Below are positions 24,239 through 32,119 of a stretch of 64,000 bases of DNA, piece after piece; the stretch's first letter is position 1, and every line of letters begins with the position of its first letter. Position numbers and translations under genes: made by a program. Source of the stretch: Hyphomonadaceae bacterium UBA1933 (GTDB lineage: Bacteria; Pseudomonadota; Alphaproteobacteria; Caulobacterales; Aquidulcibacteraceae); NCBI GenBank assembly GCA_002337085.1, contig DDFH01000003.1:124001-188000 (forward strand). The letters are read 5' to 3'. The notes beneath the pieces are model-generated. The model had not been told where the DNA came from. It did not search any database and saw only the letters and a list, made by a program, of their open reading frames with translations.

Positions 24239-24679
24239 ATGATGCCAATAAAACCTCCATCTGAATTACGTAATGATATAACTGCCGATGTTACAAATGG
24301 TGCAAGCCGACTATTATATGATTTGGGTTATGCACCACTCTTGGAATTTCGTTTAAAAATTGGGCGTCGTGCTGATATTTGCGGGATTAATGACAAGGGT
24401 GAGATTATTATTATCGAGGTTAAGTCAACGCTTGAAGATTTTCGCATCGATATAAAATGGCATGAATATATTGATTATTGTGACCAGTTTTATTTTGCTG
24501 TTAATAATAATTTCCCCAAAGAGATACTGCCCAATAATACTGGCTTAATTATCGCTGACAGATTTGGTGGTACGATTTTGCATGATGCAGTCATTAATAA
24601 ATTATCACCCGCAAGAAGAAAATCACTTACATTATTATTTGCCCGCCAGGCCGCGCAAACCATTTTTTCAAAATCATAG
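24239..24679 (+). CDS. mmcB: MmcB-family DNA repair protein
   Basis: Predicted PD-(D/E)xK nuclease-like protein of the MmcB family, which in Caulobacter contributes to mitomycin C tolerance. It has 146 residues. The core is LKIGRRADICGINDKGEIIIIEVKST (catalytic D and E-x-K in the expected order), followed by DFRIDIKWHEYIDYCDQFYFAV. Two adjacent ATG codons (24239, 24242) are possible starts. The gene lies 12 bases after a thioesterase gene and is followed by a 233-base gap leading to the chemotaxis operon. No LexA box was recognised upstream. Confidence 0.87.
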   Translation: MMPIKPPSELRNDITADVTNGASRLLYDLGYAPLLEFRLKIGRRADICGINDKGEIIIIEVKSTLEDFRIDIKWHEYIDYCDQFYFAVNNNFPKEILPNNTGLIIADRFGGTILHDAVINKLSPARRKSLTLLFARQAAQTIFSKS

Positions 24680-24824
24680 TGACGTGAAACCATGCGGGTT
24701 TCGTTGTGAAAAAGCCAATAAATAGCGCTTTTCCAAGCGCAAATTAGGATTTGCTAAATAAAATTATTTTTTAACGGTTCTTGCGTCAAAAATGCTGCAA
24801 ATAACTAAGATTTTTTCTGTCCTG

Positions 24825-24848
24825 TTAGTATGTCTTTAACGGACTTGA
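24825..24848 (+). promoter_or_regulatory. CtrA-type box upstream of cheA
   Basis: TTAG (24825-24828), seven bases, TTAA (24836-24839) is a one-mismatch version of the CtrA site TTAA-N7-TTAA. It continues as CGGACTTGA to 24848, and the same TTAG-N7-TTAACGGACTT string precedes fliQ at 57782-57803. It sits 65-90 bases upstream of the cheA ATG. Binding by CtrA is inferred. Confidence 0.6.
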
Positions 24849-24912
24849 GGCAAGAATAGTGTTTAAGAGCATAAAACAAGGGATTGTGCTACTTTAAGTA
24901 GGAATTTCAAAT

Positions 24913-27633
24913 ATGGATGAGTTACTCGCCGAATTCTTAACAGAGACCAATGAATTTTTGGAAACTGTTGATACACAATTAGTGCAGTTTGAGTCGGATC
25001 CAACCGATAGTGAAACATTAAATAATATTTTTAGGCTAGTCCACACCATAAAAGGAACTTGTGGTTTTCTTGGGTTGCCGCGACTTCAATTTGTTGCGCA
25101 CGCAGGCGAAACATTATTAGGTAAGTTTCGTGATGGAACAATCGAGGCAACACCAGATTCGGTGCAATTGGTACTTGAATCAATTGACCGCATTAAAGAA
25201 ATTCTTGCAGATCTTGAAACCACTGGCCAAGAACCAGAAGGCGATGATAGCGCCCTTATAGGCGCATTAGAGCGCGCCGCAGAAGGCAAAACCGAAGCAA
25301 AACCTGTTGAAGCAAAAGTTGAAGTTAAGGCTGAACCTGAACCTGCTGCCCCTGATAATGCTGATGCAATCCCTGTCGATGAAAATGGCAATAAATGGGA
25401 TAAAGACCTTGGACGTTTCTTGAAGCCAGGTGAAGTTTCACTTGCTGAATTAGAAGCGGCATTTATGGCGGCTGATGTTGAAGAAATTTCACCAAAATCA
25501 GAAGCTGTTGAGGCCCCTGCACCAGTTCCTAGAAACCCAGAAGATCGCCGTGGTGGCACTGAACGTCGTACCACTGCACGTGATGAAGACGATGACGCAG
25601 CAAGCAAAGCTGGTGGCGTAAGTGCACAAACGATTCGTGTAAATGTTGATGTTCTTGAAAACCTAATGACAATGGTTTCAGAACTTGTGCTTACACGTAA
25701 CCAATTAATGCAAATGGTGCGTAATAACTCAAATTCAGAATTTAAAGCGCCATTACAAAGACTATCTTCTGTAACTGGTGAGTTGCAAGATAGCGTAATG
25801 AAAACCCGCATGCAGCCTGTTGGCTCTGCATGGAAGAAATTACCTCGTATTGTTCGCGATGCGGCGCGTGATTTGGGTAAAAAGATTGATCTTGTATTAG
25901 AAGGTGAAGCCACAGAGCTTGACCGTCAGGTTCTTGAGTTAATTAAAGATCCTCTAACCCACATGATTCGCAACTCTTGCGACCATGCGATTGAAAAGCC
26001 TGCTGATCGTGCTGCTGCTGGTAAAAATGAAACCGGTACAATTAAACTAAATGCATATCATGAAGGCGGACATATCGTAATTGAATTGTCTGATGACGGC
26101 GCGGGCCTTAATACTGCGCGTATTCGTGATAAAGCGATTAAAAATGGCCTTGTAACTGAAGAACAAGCATGGACTATGCCAGATGCGCAAATCCATCGCT
26201 TTATTTTCGCGCCTGGTTTCTCTACGGCACAAGTCGTTACAAACCTATCTGGTCGTGGTGTTGGTATGGACGTGGTTCGCACCAATATCAAACTTATCGG
26301 CGGTGAAGTTGATCTGCAATCAAACGAAGGCAAGGGCACAAAGTTCTTTATTAAAATTCCACTTACACTTGCGATTGTTTCTGCACTTGTAGTTGGCGCA
26401 AAAGGACAACGTTTTGCAATTCCACAGCTTAGCGTGGTTGAATTGGTTTCAGCAGGTGGTTCATCTGAACACAAAGTTGAAACCCTTAATAAGGCACGTG
26501 TTCTTCGCCTTCGCGACAGATTATTGCCGCTTATGTCCCTAAGTGGTGCTTTATGCATTGAGGGTGCCGAAGACGATATAAAAGATAATAATTCGACACA
26601 ATTTGTTGTGGTGATGCAACAAGCCGGCATTATGTTCGGTATTGTGGTTGATGAAGTATTCGACACAGAAGAAATCGTGGTTAAACCACTTTCAAGTGCG
26701 GTTTCTGGTGTAAAAGCCTTCTCTGGCGCAACAATTCTTGGTGATGGTTCAGTTATTATGATTATTGACCCACAATCAATTGCCCGCGCAGTTGGCGAAA
26801 CCGAAGAACATACTTCCGAAGAAGCAGATTCACGTCAGAAATCTGTTAAACAAGAAGCGAAGAAAGACGATATAGAATCACTTATTATCTTCCGCGCAGG
26901 TGGCGAAGAGCCAAAAGCGGTTCCACTTGGTGTGGTTACACGTCTTGAAGATCTTGATGTATCAACTTTTGAACAATCAGATGGAAAAACATTGGTACAA
27001 TATCGCGGCAGCCTTATGCCGATTGTTCCTGCGGATCCATACACAAATATCAAAACTAGTGGCAATCAGCCTATTTTGGTATTCACACATAATGAACATG
27101 CAATCGGCCTCGCAGTTGATGAAATTCTCGATATCGTTGAAGAAAAACTTGATATCGAAATGGCAACTGACAAAGGTGGAATGCTTGGTGTTGCTGTTAT
27201 CAAAGGACGGGCAACCGAAATTCTTGATGTTGGCTATCATTTGTCAAATGCGATTACTGATTGGGATAAACCAATCAAAAAAGAAGAGCCTAAAAATATT
27301 GTATTGGTTGAGCGCAATCCGTTCTTCCGCAATCTTTTAAGCCCACTTCTAAAAGCTGCTGGTTATAATGTTGAGGCGGTAGACACTGTTTCTGCGGCAC
27401 TGGTTTGTGCTGAATACCAAAAACCGACTGCAATTCTTGCTGATATTGATGAAGACAGAAACTCTGCACTTCGCTTGCTAGACGATGAAAGAACTGCTGG
27501 TGCGCCTGTGGTTGCACTTTCTGGCTCATCCGAAGCTGATGCACAGGAATTTGCTGCATTAGTAAGAAAATCAGACCGTTATGGCCTAATTTCAACAATT
27601 GAATATGCAACCAAAAAAGGGTTGGCAGCCTAA
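24913..27633 (+). CDS. cheA: Chemotaxis hybrid histidine kinase CheA with C-terminal receiver-like domain
   Basis: Kinase of the chemoreceptor array, passing phosphate to CheY and CheB. It is long (906 residues). The order is: HPt domain with phospho-histidine H44 (IFRLVHTIKGTCGF); a long acidic/proline-alanine linker without an obvious CheY-binding P2 domain (about 130-235); dimerisation helices; ATPase domain with RNSCDHAIEKP and GRGVGMDVVR; a CheW-like regulatory domain (about 470-620); a charged linker; a second CheW-like segment (about 655-790); and a C-terminal receiver-like domain (about 795-900) with ILADIDED as the likely acceptor region. The added CheW and receiver parts are not in the classical enterobacterial CheA. 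Confidence 0.94.
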   Translation: MDELLAEFLTETNEFLETVDTQLVQFESDPTDSETLNNIFRLVHTIKGTCGFLGLPRLQFVAHAGETLLGKFRDGTIEATPDSVQLVLESIDRIKEILADLETTGQEPEGDDSALIGALERAAEGKTEAKPVEAKVEVKAEPEPAAPDNADAIPVDENGNKWDKDLGRFLKPGEVSLAELEAAFMAADVEEISPKSEAVEAPAPVPRNPEDRRGGTERRTTARDEDDDAASKAGGVSAQTIRVNVDVLENLMTMVSELVLTRNQLMQMVRNNSNSEFKAPLQRLSSVTGELQDSVMKTRMQPVGSAWKKLPRIVRDAARDLGKKIDLVLEGEATELDRQVLELIKDPLTHMIRNSCDHAIEKPADRAAAGKNETGTIKLNAYHEGGHIVIELSDDGAGLNTARIRDKAIKNGLVTEEQAWTMPDAQIHRFIFAPGFSTAQVVTNLSGRGVGMDVVRTNIKLIGGEVDLQSNEGKGTKFFIKIPLTLAIVSALVVGAKGQRFAIPQLSVVELVSAGGSSEHKVETLNKARVLRLRDRLLPLMSLSGALCIEGAEDDIKDNNSTQFVVVMQQAGIMFGIVVDEVFDTEEIVVKPLSSAVSGVKAFSGATILGDGSVIMIIDPQSIARAVGETEEHTSEEADSRQKSVKQEAKKDDIESLIIFRAGGEEPKAVPLGVVTRLEDLDVSTFEQSDGKTLVQYRGSLMPIVPADPYTNIKTSGNQPILVFTHNEHAIGLAVDEILDIVEEKLDIEMATDKGGMLGVAVIKGRATEILDVGYHLSNAITDWDKPIKKEEPKNIVLVERNPFFRNLLSPLLKAAGYNVEAVDTVSAALVCAEYQKPTAILADIDEDRNSALRLLDDERTAGAPVVALSGSSEADAQEFAALVRKSDRYGLISTIEYATKKGLAA

Positions 27634-27646
27634 AGGAATTATGAAT

Positions 27647-28123
27647 ATGAACGCGACCGCTTTAAAATCCGATGATATGGTAGTTTCCGATTTTGGCACG
27701 CAAGAATTTGTAACCGTCCATGTTGGTGACCAAATTCTTGGGGTTGGGGTAAAAGAAATCCATGATGTCTTCGCTATCAGTGAATTAACACCTGTTCCCG
27801 GCGCACGTAAAGAAATTGCCGGTGTTTTAAACCTGCGCGGTAGAATTGTTACCGCAATTGATGCGCGTGTTATCTTGGGTTTGCCGCCACGTGAAAACGG
27901 TTATGTCGGTGTGATGGCGGTTGGTGTGGAGCATAAGGGTGAATCTTATGGCGTCCTTGTTGATAGTGTTGGTGAAGTCCTAAGACTTAAAGACAGTGAG
28001 TTTGAAGCTAATCCAATTAATATGGATGCAAAGTGGAAAAGTATTTCACGTGGTATTTACCGTCTTGAGGGTAAATTACTTATGACCATAGATATTGAAA
28101 AGTTACTTGTTCAAAGTAACTAG
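27647..28123 (+). CDS. cheW: Chemotaxis coupling protein CheW
   Basis: Adaptor linking receptors to CheA, 158 residues from ATG 27647; ATG 27641 is an in-frame alternative but only 3 bases from the AAGGA site. A CheW domain fills the protein: FVTVHVGDQILGVGVKEIHDVF, TPVPGARKEIAGVLNLRGRIVTAIDARVILG and GVLVDSVGEVLRL are its two sub-barrels. It is the second gene of the che operon, 13 bases after cheA. Confidence 0.94.
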   Translation: MNATALKSDDMVVSDFGTQEFVTVHVGDQILGVGVKEIHDVFAISELTPVPGARKEIAGVLNLRGRIVTAIDARVILGLPPRENGYVGVMAVGVEHKGESYGVLVDSVGEVLRLKDSEFEANPINMDAKWKSISRGIYRLEGKLLMTIDIEKLLVQSN

Positions 28124-28147
28124 AATTTGGGGTCAAAGGGGTCGATT

Positions 28148-28513
28148 ATGAAAAGTTGCTTAGTTGTAGATGATAGTAGAGTTATCCGCAAAGTTGCCCG
28201 TCGAATACTTGAAGATATGGATTTTCAAGTAAATGAGGCAGAGGATGGACAAGCTGCATTAAGAAAGTGTCAGCAAGAAATGCCAGATGCGGTACTTCTT
28301 GATTGGAACATGCCGGTTATGAACGGCATTGATTTCCTTCGTGAGTTACGCTCAAGCCCAGGTGGTGAAACACCTGTTGTTGTTTTCTGCACAACAGAAA
28401 ATGATATGTCTTCAATCGTTGAAGCAATGGAAGCGGGCGCGAACGAATATATTATGAAACCATTTGACAGCGAGATTGTGCAGTCAAAATTTGCGGAAGT
28501 TGGTCTTATATAA
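28148..28513 (+). CDS. cheY: Chemotaxis response regulator CheY
   Basis: Single-domain receiver, 121 residues, that carries the CheA signal to the flagellar motor. Start at ATG 28148 behind AAAGGGG; a TTG at 28127 is in frame but unlikely. Key residues are visible: acidic pocket VVDDSR near residue 10, phospho-acceptor in LLDWNMPVMNG, T in FCTTEND and K in IMKPFDSE. The stop codon overlaps the cheB start by one base (TAATG), so translation is coupled. Confidence 0.94.
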   Translation: MKSCLVVDDSRVIRKVARRILEDMDFQVNEAEDGQAALRKCQQEMPDAVLLDWNMPVMNGIDFLRELRSSPGGETPVVVFCTTENDMSSIVEAMEAGANEYIMKPFDSEIVQSKFAEVGLI

Positions 28514-29649
28514 TGAGTTTTACTGCCGCCAGACCCACAAATATGCCAAATCGGCGCATCAAGGTCATGATAATCGACGATAGTGCGGTTATTCGTGGAC
28601 TTGTAGGGCGTTGGATTGAAGCCGAAAGCGATTTTGAAGTCGTTGGCTATGGCGTAAATGGTCTTGACGGTATCAACCGCGCGAGAACTTTCCAGCCCGA
28701 TATCATTATTCTTGATATTGAAATGCCGCAAATGGACGGCATTACTGCGCTACCTGAATTATTAAAGGCAGTTCCAGGGGTAAAGGTCATTATGGCCTCA
28801 ACCCTTACCAAGGCAGGCGCCGAGGTTACAATCAAAGCACTTACATTAGGTGCGACCGATTATATACCAAAGCCAGATGCCGGACGCATTGCGGGCGCAG
28901 ATGAGTATAAGCGCGATTTATTCAGTAAACTTCGTGGATTAGGCAAACGTCGCGAGGCATATACGCCGCCACAACCTGGTGCAAAGCCAGAAGTAGCTGC
29001 ACCACGATTTATTCCTGCGCAACAAAATAATAATAGCGTAGTTCTAAAGGCACCAAAGCATAATGCGCGTATCGAGGCACTATTTATTGGATCGTCAACT
29101 GGCGGCCCAGAAGCGTTACGCGTTGTCGTTAAAGGGCTTGCCGGAAAAATTAATGTTCCGATATTTATGACCCAACATATGCCGGTATTATTCACCAAAA
29201 TTTTGGCTGAACACCTTACCAAACAAACTGGCGCAAAAGTTATCGAGGCTGAAAATAATATGCCTGCGACACCTGGCGTGTTCCATTTGGCACCGGGTGG
29301 CAAGCATATGGTTATAAGCCGTGTAAATGGCATTGTTAAAACCATGTTAAATGAAGATCCGCCGGAAAATTTTTGTCGTCCTGCGGTGGATCCTCTGTTC
29401 CGTTCGGCTTCGGCTGTTTATGGGGATAGGGCATTGGCAGTCATTCTTACGGGAATGGGGCATGATGGCCGTGACGGCTCAAAGATAATGACAGAAAAAG
29501 GTGCGATGGTTGTTGCCCAAGATGAACCAAGCTCTGTGGTTTGGGGTATGCCCGGTGCAGTTGCGCAGGCTGGTCTTGCGTCATATATAAAGCCAATCGA
29601 TGAAATCGCGCCAACAATAATAAATATAATTCGTGGAGTAAGTGTATGA
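28513..29649 (+). CDS. cheB: Chemotaxis methylesterase/glutaminase CheB
   Basis: Removes methyl groups from chemoreceptors when phosphorylated by CheA. The 378 residues have an N-terminal receiver (about 15-135, phosphorylation site IIILDIEMPQMDG), a proline-rich linker (about 150-185) and the C-terminal esterase domain with the catalytic serine in FIGSSTGGPEALR, histidine in TQHMPVLFT and aspartate in TGMGHDGRDG. It overlaps cheY by one base and cheR by four. Confidence 0.95.
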   Translation: MSFTAARPTNMPNRRIKVMIIDDSAVIRGLVGRWIEAESDFEVVGYGVNGLDGINRARTFQPDIIILDIEMPQMDGITALPELLKAVPGVKVIMASTLTKAGAEVTIKALTLGATDYIPKPDAGRIAGADEYKRDLFSKLRGLGKRREAYTPPQPGAKPEVAAPRFIPAQQNNNSVVLKAPKHNARIEALFIGSSTGGPEALRVVVKGLAGKINVPIFMTQHMPVLFTKILAEHLTKQTGAKVIEAENNMPATPGVFHLAPGGKHMVISRVNGIVKTMLNEDPPENFCRPAVDPLFRSASAVYGDRALAVILTGMGHDGRDGSKIMTEKGAMVVAQDEPSSVVWGMPGAVAQAGLASYIKPIDEIAPTIINIIRGVSV

Positions 29650-30482
29650 AGCCCGCCGATTTCGACTTTGTTGCAAAACTAGTTAGGGAAAGATCAGGAT
29701 TGGTTCTTACACCTGATAAGGCCTATTTGGTTGAAAGCCGTCTTGGCCCGGTCGCGCGTAAAGAGGGTATCCCTTCGCTTGACGATTTGGTTTCAAGCCT
29801 GCGTTTAAGAACGCATAGCCCATTGGTTGACGCCGTTGTTGACGCAATGACAACCAATGAGACATTCTTTTTTCGCGATAAAACCCCGTTTGATCTGTTG
29901 GAAAATATTATTATTCCTGATTTGGTCGCAAAAAAACGTGGTGCGCCGATTAAAATCTGGTGCGCAGCGGCATCAACCGGTCAAGAGCCTTATTCAATCG
30001 CTATGTTGGTTGATAGTTTGGGGCACAAAATGGGTGGCTGCAAGGTTGAAATTCTTGGTACCGATATTTCTGAACGTTGCCTAGAGAAGGCAAAGGCAGG
30101 TATTTATACCCAATTTGAAGTGCAGCGCGGTTTGCCAGTTCAATATTTAATGAAGCATTTCAAAAAAGAGGGCGAAAACTGGAAAATTTCCGATCAAATT
30201 CGTTCTGCGGTTCGCTATCGCTCTATGAATTTGCTTGATGATTTCCGCGCTTTGGGGCGCTTTGATGTAATTTTCTGCCGTAACGTTTTGATTTACTTTG
30301 ATGCGCCAACCAAAAAACGTATTCTTGACCGCATGGCAACACAGGTTGAACCACCGGGCTATTTATTAATGGGTGCTGCGGAAACCACATTGGGTATTAC
30401 CGATGTATTTAAACCAGTGCAAAATGCCCGTGGTCTTTATAATGTTGACCCAACAAAAGCTGGTTTGACCCGCGCGGCATAA
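29646..30482 (+). CDS. cheR: Chemotaxis protein methyltransferase CheR
   Basis: Methylates chemoreceptor glutamates using S-adenosylmethionine, 278 residues. The helical N-terminal domain (about 1-75, FVAKLVRERSGLVLTPDKAYLVESRL) is followed by the methyltransferase fold with TTNETFFFRDKTPF, IWCAAASTGQEPYSIAM (cofactor loop) and FDVIFCRNVLIYFD. The start overlaps cheB by ATGA. It is the last gene of the operon and is followed by a strong terminator. No cheD or chemoreceptor gene is nearby. Confidence 0.95.
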   Translation: MKPADFDFVAKLVRERSGLVLTPDKAYLVESRLGPVARKEGIPSLDDLVSSLRLRTHSPLVDAVVDAMTTNETFFFRDKTPFDLLENIIIPDLVAKKRGAPIKIWCAAASTGQEPYSIAMLVDSLGHKMGGCKVEILGTDISERCLEKAKAGIYTQFEVQRGLPVQYLMKHFKKEGENWKISDQIRSAVRYRSMNLLDDFRALGRFDVIFCRNVLIYFDAPTKKRILDRMATQVEPPGYLLMGAAETTLGITDVFKPVQNARGLYNVDPTKAGLTRAA

Positions 30483-30501
30483 AATGAATGCAAATTTTGA
30501 T

Positions 30502-30532
30502 AAAAAGGCTTGTTTCTTACAAGCCTTTTTTT
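30502..30532 (+). terminator. Rho-independent terminator after cheR
   Basis: AAAAAGGCTTGT (30502-30513) pairs with ACAAGCCTTTTT (30519-30530) with a T-run to 30532. The flanking A-run also lets it serve the - strand gene that ends at 30531. Confidence 0.85.
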
Positions 30533-30941
30533 ATGCCTTTATATATTCAATTGTGCCAAATAGATGGATGATGCCGTAAAGCAGAACCACAAGGCTTGAC
30601 CAAAAATTAAATGCTGTTTGTTGGTTGGGGAAGAATGGCAATAAAAAAATCAATCCGCCACGAATTAAATATATTGTGCATATCGCAAATAATGCGGGCG
30701 TGATTAATGGCAATTTATAAAAAATTCCTGCTGCCGACCATGCATAAAGCCCCCAGAAAAATAAAATCAATGCGATAAGGCTCGTGATTATTGTTGGGTA
30801 TGCCATTCCTGCCTTGGCCATACGTGCCATTCCTTCACCTGCGCCAAAGAAACGGTACCATTTTTCACCGCCGAAAATGACGGCGATGTGAAGTGCGGCG
30901 GCAATGAAGTTTAAAATTCCCGCGATTTTAAGCAATAACAT
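30531..30941 (-). CDS. Small four-helix membrane protein, unknown function
   Basis: 136 residues from ATG 30941, which follows a CTGGGAAA site; ATG 30971 is an in-frame alternative. Four hydrophobic helices are visible (about residues 4-22, 45-68, 76-98, 107-130), with a short soluble loop containing GGEKWYRFFGAGEGMARMA between helices 1 and 2. I do not recognise the family. The gene overlaps the upstream membrane-protein gene by 14 bases, so the two are translated together, and both lie divergent from a TetR regulator. Confidence 0.65.
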   Translation of the reverse strand: MLLLKIAGILNFIAAALHIAVIFGGEKWYRFFGAGEGMARMAKAGMAYPTIITSLIALILFFWGLYAWSAAGIFYKLPLITPALFAICTIYLIRGGLIFLLPFFPNQQTAFNFWSSLVVLLYGIIHLFGTIEYIKA

Positions 30942-31308
30942 TTTTATTTCCCAGTAAAATAAATACGCCAATTATTAAAAATATAATCCATTGGATATAA
31001 TGGAAAATATTGTTGAATTTAGAAAGACTGTAAAAAATAAATAGCGCACTAAATGCCAATATTTGAATTAATAAATAAATTATAAGATCTTTGTTTGGTG
31101 GCGAAAAACTATATCTAAGGCAAAAGCCACCCATCATCACAAAAGCAATTGTTACAGAATGCCAGACAATTTGGCTTACGGTTTTTACATCCACACTAAG
31201 GCTTTTGGTTGCTTGAATAATTGTATCAACTTCTTTGCCGCCAAAATAGGCATGAACAAAAGCCGTTAAAAATGATAATGACGCCGCAATAAAAAAATAC
31301 CAATTCAT
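30928..31308 (-). CDS. Small four-helix membrane protein, unknown function (TetR-linked)
   Basis: 126 residues, with about four hydrophobic segments (3-22, 48-66, 73-92, 102-120) and a charged loop (GGKEVDTIIQATKSLSVDVK) after the first helix. Layout resembles the downstream partner (helix, extracytoplasmic loop, three helices), hinting that the two form a complex or arose by duplication, though sequence similarity is low by eye. Function is unknown. The gene reads away from the TetR regulator, and a palindromic operator lies just upstream (31322-31341). Confidence 0.65.
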   Translation of the reverse strand: MNWYFFIAASLSFLTAFVHAYFGGKEVDTIIQATKSLSVDVKTVSQIVWHSVTIAFVMMGGFCLRYSFSPPNKDLIIYLLIQILAFSALFIFYSLSKFNNIFHYIQWIIFLIIGVFILLGNKNVIA

Positions 31309-31321
31309 GCCAATATCCTTT

Positions 31322-31341
31322 AATATACGATAGCGTATATT
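31322..31341. promoter_or_regulatory. Palindromic operator 1 (TetR-type)
   Basis: AATATACG, four bases ATAG, then CGTATATT: an 8-base perfect inverted repeat 14 bases upstream of the - strand membrane-protein start. It shares the core TACG-N4-CGTA with operator 2 and is a likely TetR dimer site that would block the promoters of both divergent transcripts. Confidence 0.6.
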
Positions 31342-31361
31342 TTAAATATTTGCCAATGTAA

Positions 31362-31376
31362 ATACGATGGCGTATA
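31362..31376. promoter_or_regulatory. Palindromic operator 2, overlapping the regulator's 5' end
   Basis: ATACG-ATGG-CGTAT repeats the core of operator 1, 37 bases away centre to centre. An in-frame ATG (31367) lies inside the palindrome, so the true regulator start is probably ATG 31385, with the operator in the leader. Autoregulation is inferred. Confidence 0.55.
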
Positions 31377-31384
31377 TTTTTTTA

Positions 31385-31945
31385 ATGGATAAATCAGAAT
31401 TAAGAAAAATAAAGTGGATAAAGGGCGGCTTTCGAGCGCTTGCAAAAGGCGGTGAGGGGGCAATTCGGGTCGAAGCTATTGCCCGTGAAATCGGCGTTAC
31501 CAAAGGTGGATTTTATTGGGATTTCAAAGATTTAAATGATTTCAAGACCGCAATGCTAGATTTCTATCAGGCGGTTGGGACTCAAAGCATAATTAATAAT
31601 TCTGAAAAATTCCAAAACCCAAAAGATGCCTTATTATTTATCGTTGGCGAGGCAATAAAAGAACCAGATGATGAGCTTGGCGGCACGAAAGTTGAGCTTG
31701 CGATTCGTGAATGGGCAAGCCGTAATGAAGAAGCGCGTATTCGTATTCAATTCATTGATAATTTGCGCATTGAAACCTTAAAATCAATTTTTCAAGCCAC
31801 AGGAATGAAACAATTTGACGCCGAACGAAACGCGCAAATTCTTTATTCCGCTTATATCGGTTTTACAAATTTACGGCTTGTGAACCCTTCTTTGGATGGG
31901 GCAAGCCTGCGCGAATTTACCTTGTCGCTGCTTGAGGAAAGTTAA
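31385..31945 (+). CDS. TetR/AcrR-family transcriptional regulator
   Basis: DNA-binding repressor, 186 residues from ATG 31385; ATG 31367 would place the start inside an operator. No ribosome-binding site is seen for either, so the message may be leaderless. The N-terminal helix-turn-helix is IRVEAIAREIGVTKGGFYWDFKDLNDFKTAML, typical of TetR. The C-terminal ligand/dimerisation domain has no recognisable signature. It faces two small membrane-protein genes and probably controls them and itself through the two palindromes. Its stop codon TAA is the first base triplet of a 69-bp duplicate of the neighbouring ABC gene end. Confidence 0.87.
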   Translation: MDKSELRKIKWIKGGFRALAKGGEGAIRVEAIAREIGVTKGGFYWDFKDLNDFKTAMLDFYQAVGTQSIINNSEKFQNPKDALLFIVGEAIKEPDDELGGTKVELAIREWASRNEEARIRIQFIDNLRIETLKSIFQATGMKQFDAERNAQILYSAYIGFTNLRLVNPSLDGASLREFTLSLLEES

Positions 31946-32010
31946 TCATCACCCATTTGAGCCAAGGTTTCCAACGCTTCGGATGCCGATTTTTGTTTTC
32001 CCACATGGAT
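31942..32010 (-). repeat. Duplicate of the 3' end of the ABC exporter gene (copy 1, degraded)
   Basis: These 69 bases repeat 32120-32189 (the last 23 codons and stop of the Atm1-like gene) with a single one-base deletion (four T instead of five in the T-run near 31996). The copies lie 178 bases apart in the same orientation. The deletion would frameshift the copied peptide. The 109 bases between copies (32011-32119) have no counterpart in the gene. It is a gene-end remnant, probably from an insertion or recombination event that brought the TetR islet next to the exporter. Confidence 0.85.
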
Positions 32011-32068
32011 AAATCAAAACCTCACCCTCGCGCATTCGCGCTCACTCAAGATTTTGGTGGAAGGCAGA

Positions 32069-32104
32069 AAATAAAATCGAAAAGCGCGGTTTCCGATTTT
32101 ATTT
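32069..32104. terminator. Likely bidirectional terminator between TetR and ABC exporter genes
   Basis: AAATAAAATCG (32069-32079) pairs with CGATTTTATTT (32094-32104), with a GC-containing loop. A-rich and T-rich flanks exist on both sides, though the stem is AT-rich, so strength is uncertain. Confidence 0.5.
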
Positions 32105-32119
32105 GCATTATTATTTTAT

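Noticed and set aside
25086..25913. - strand frame of 275 residues inside cheA
   Set aside because: Serine-rich antisense shadow of a well-supported gene.
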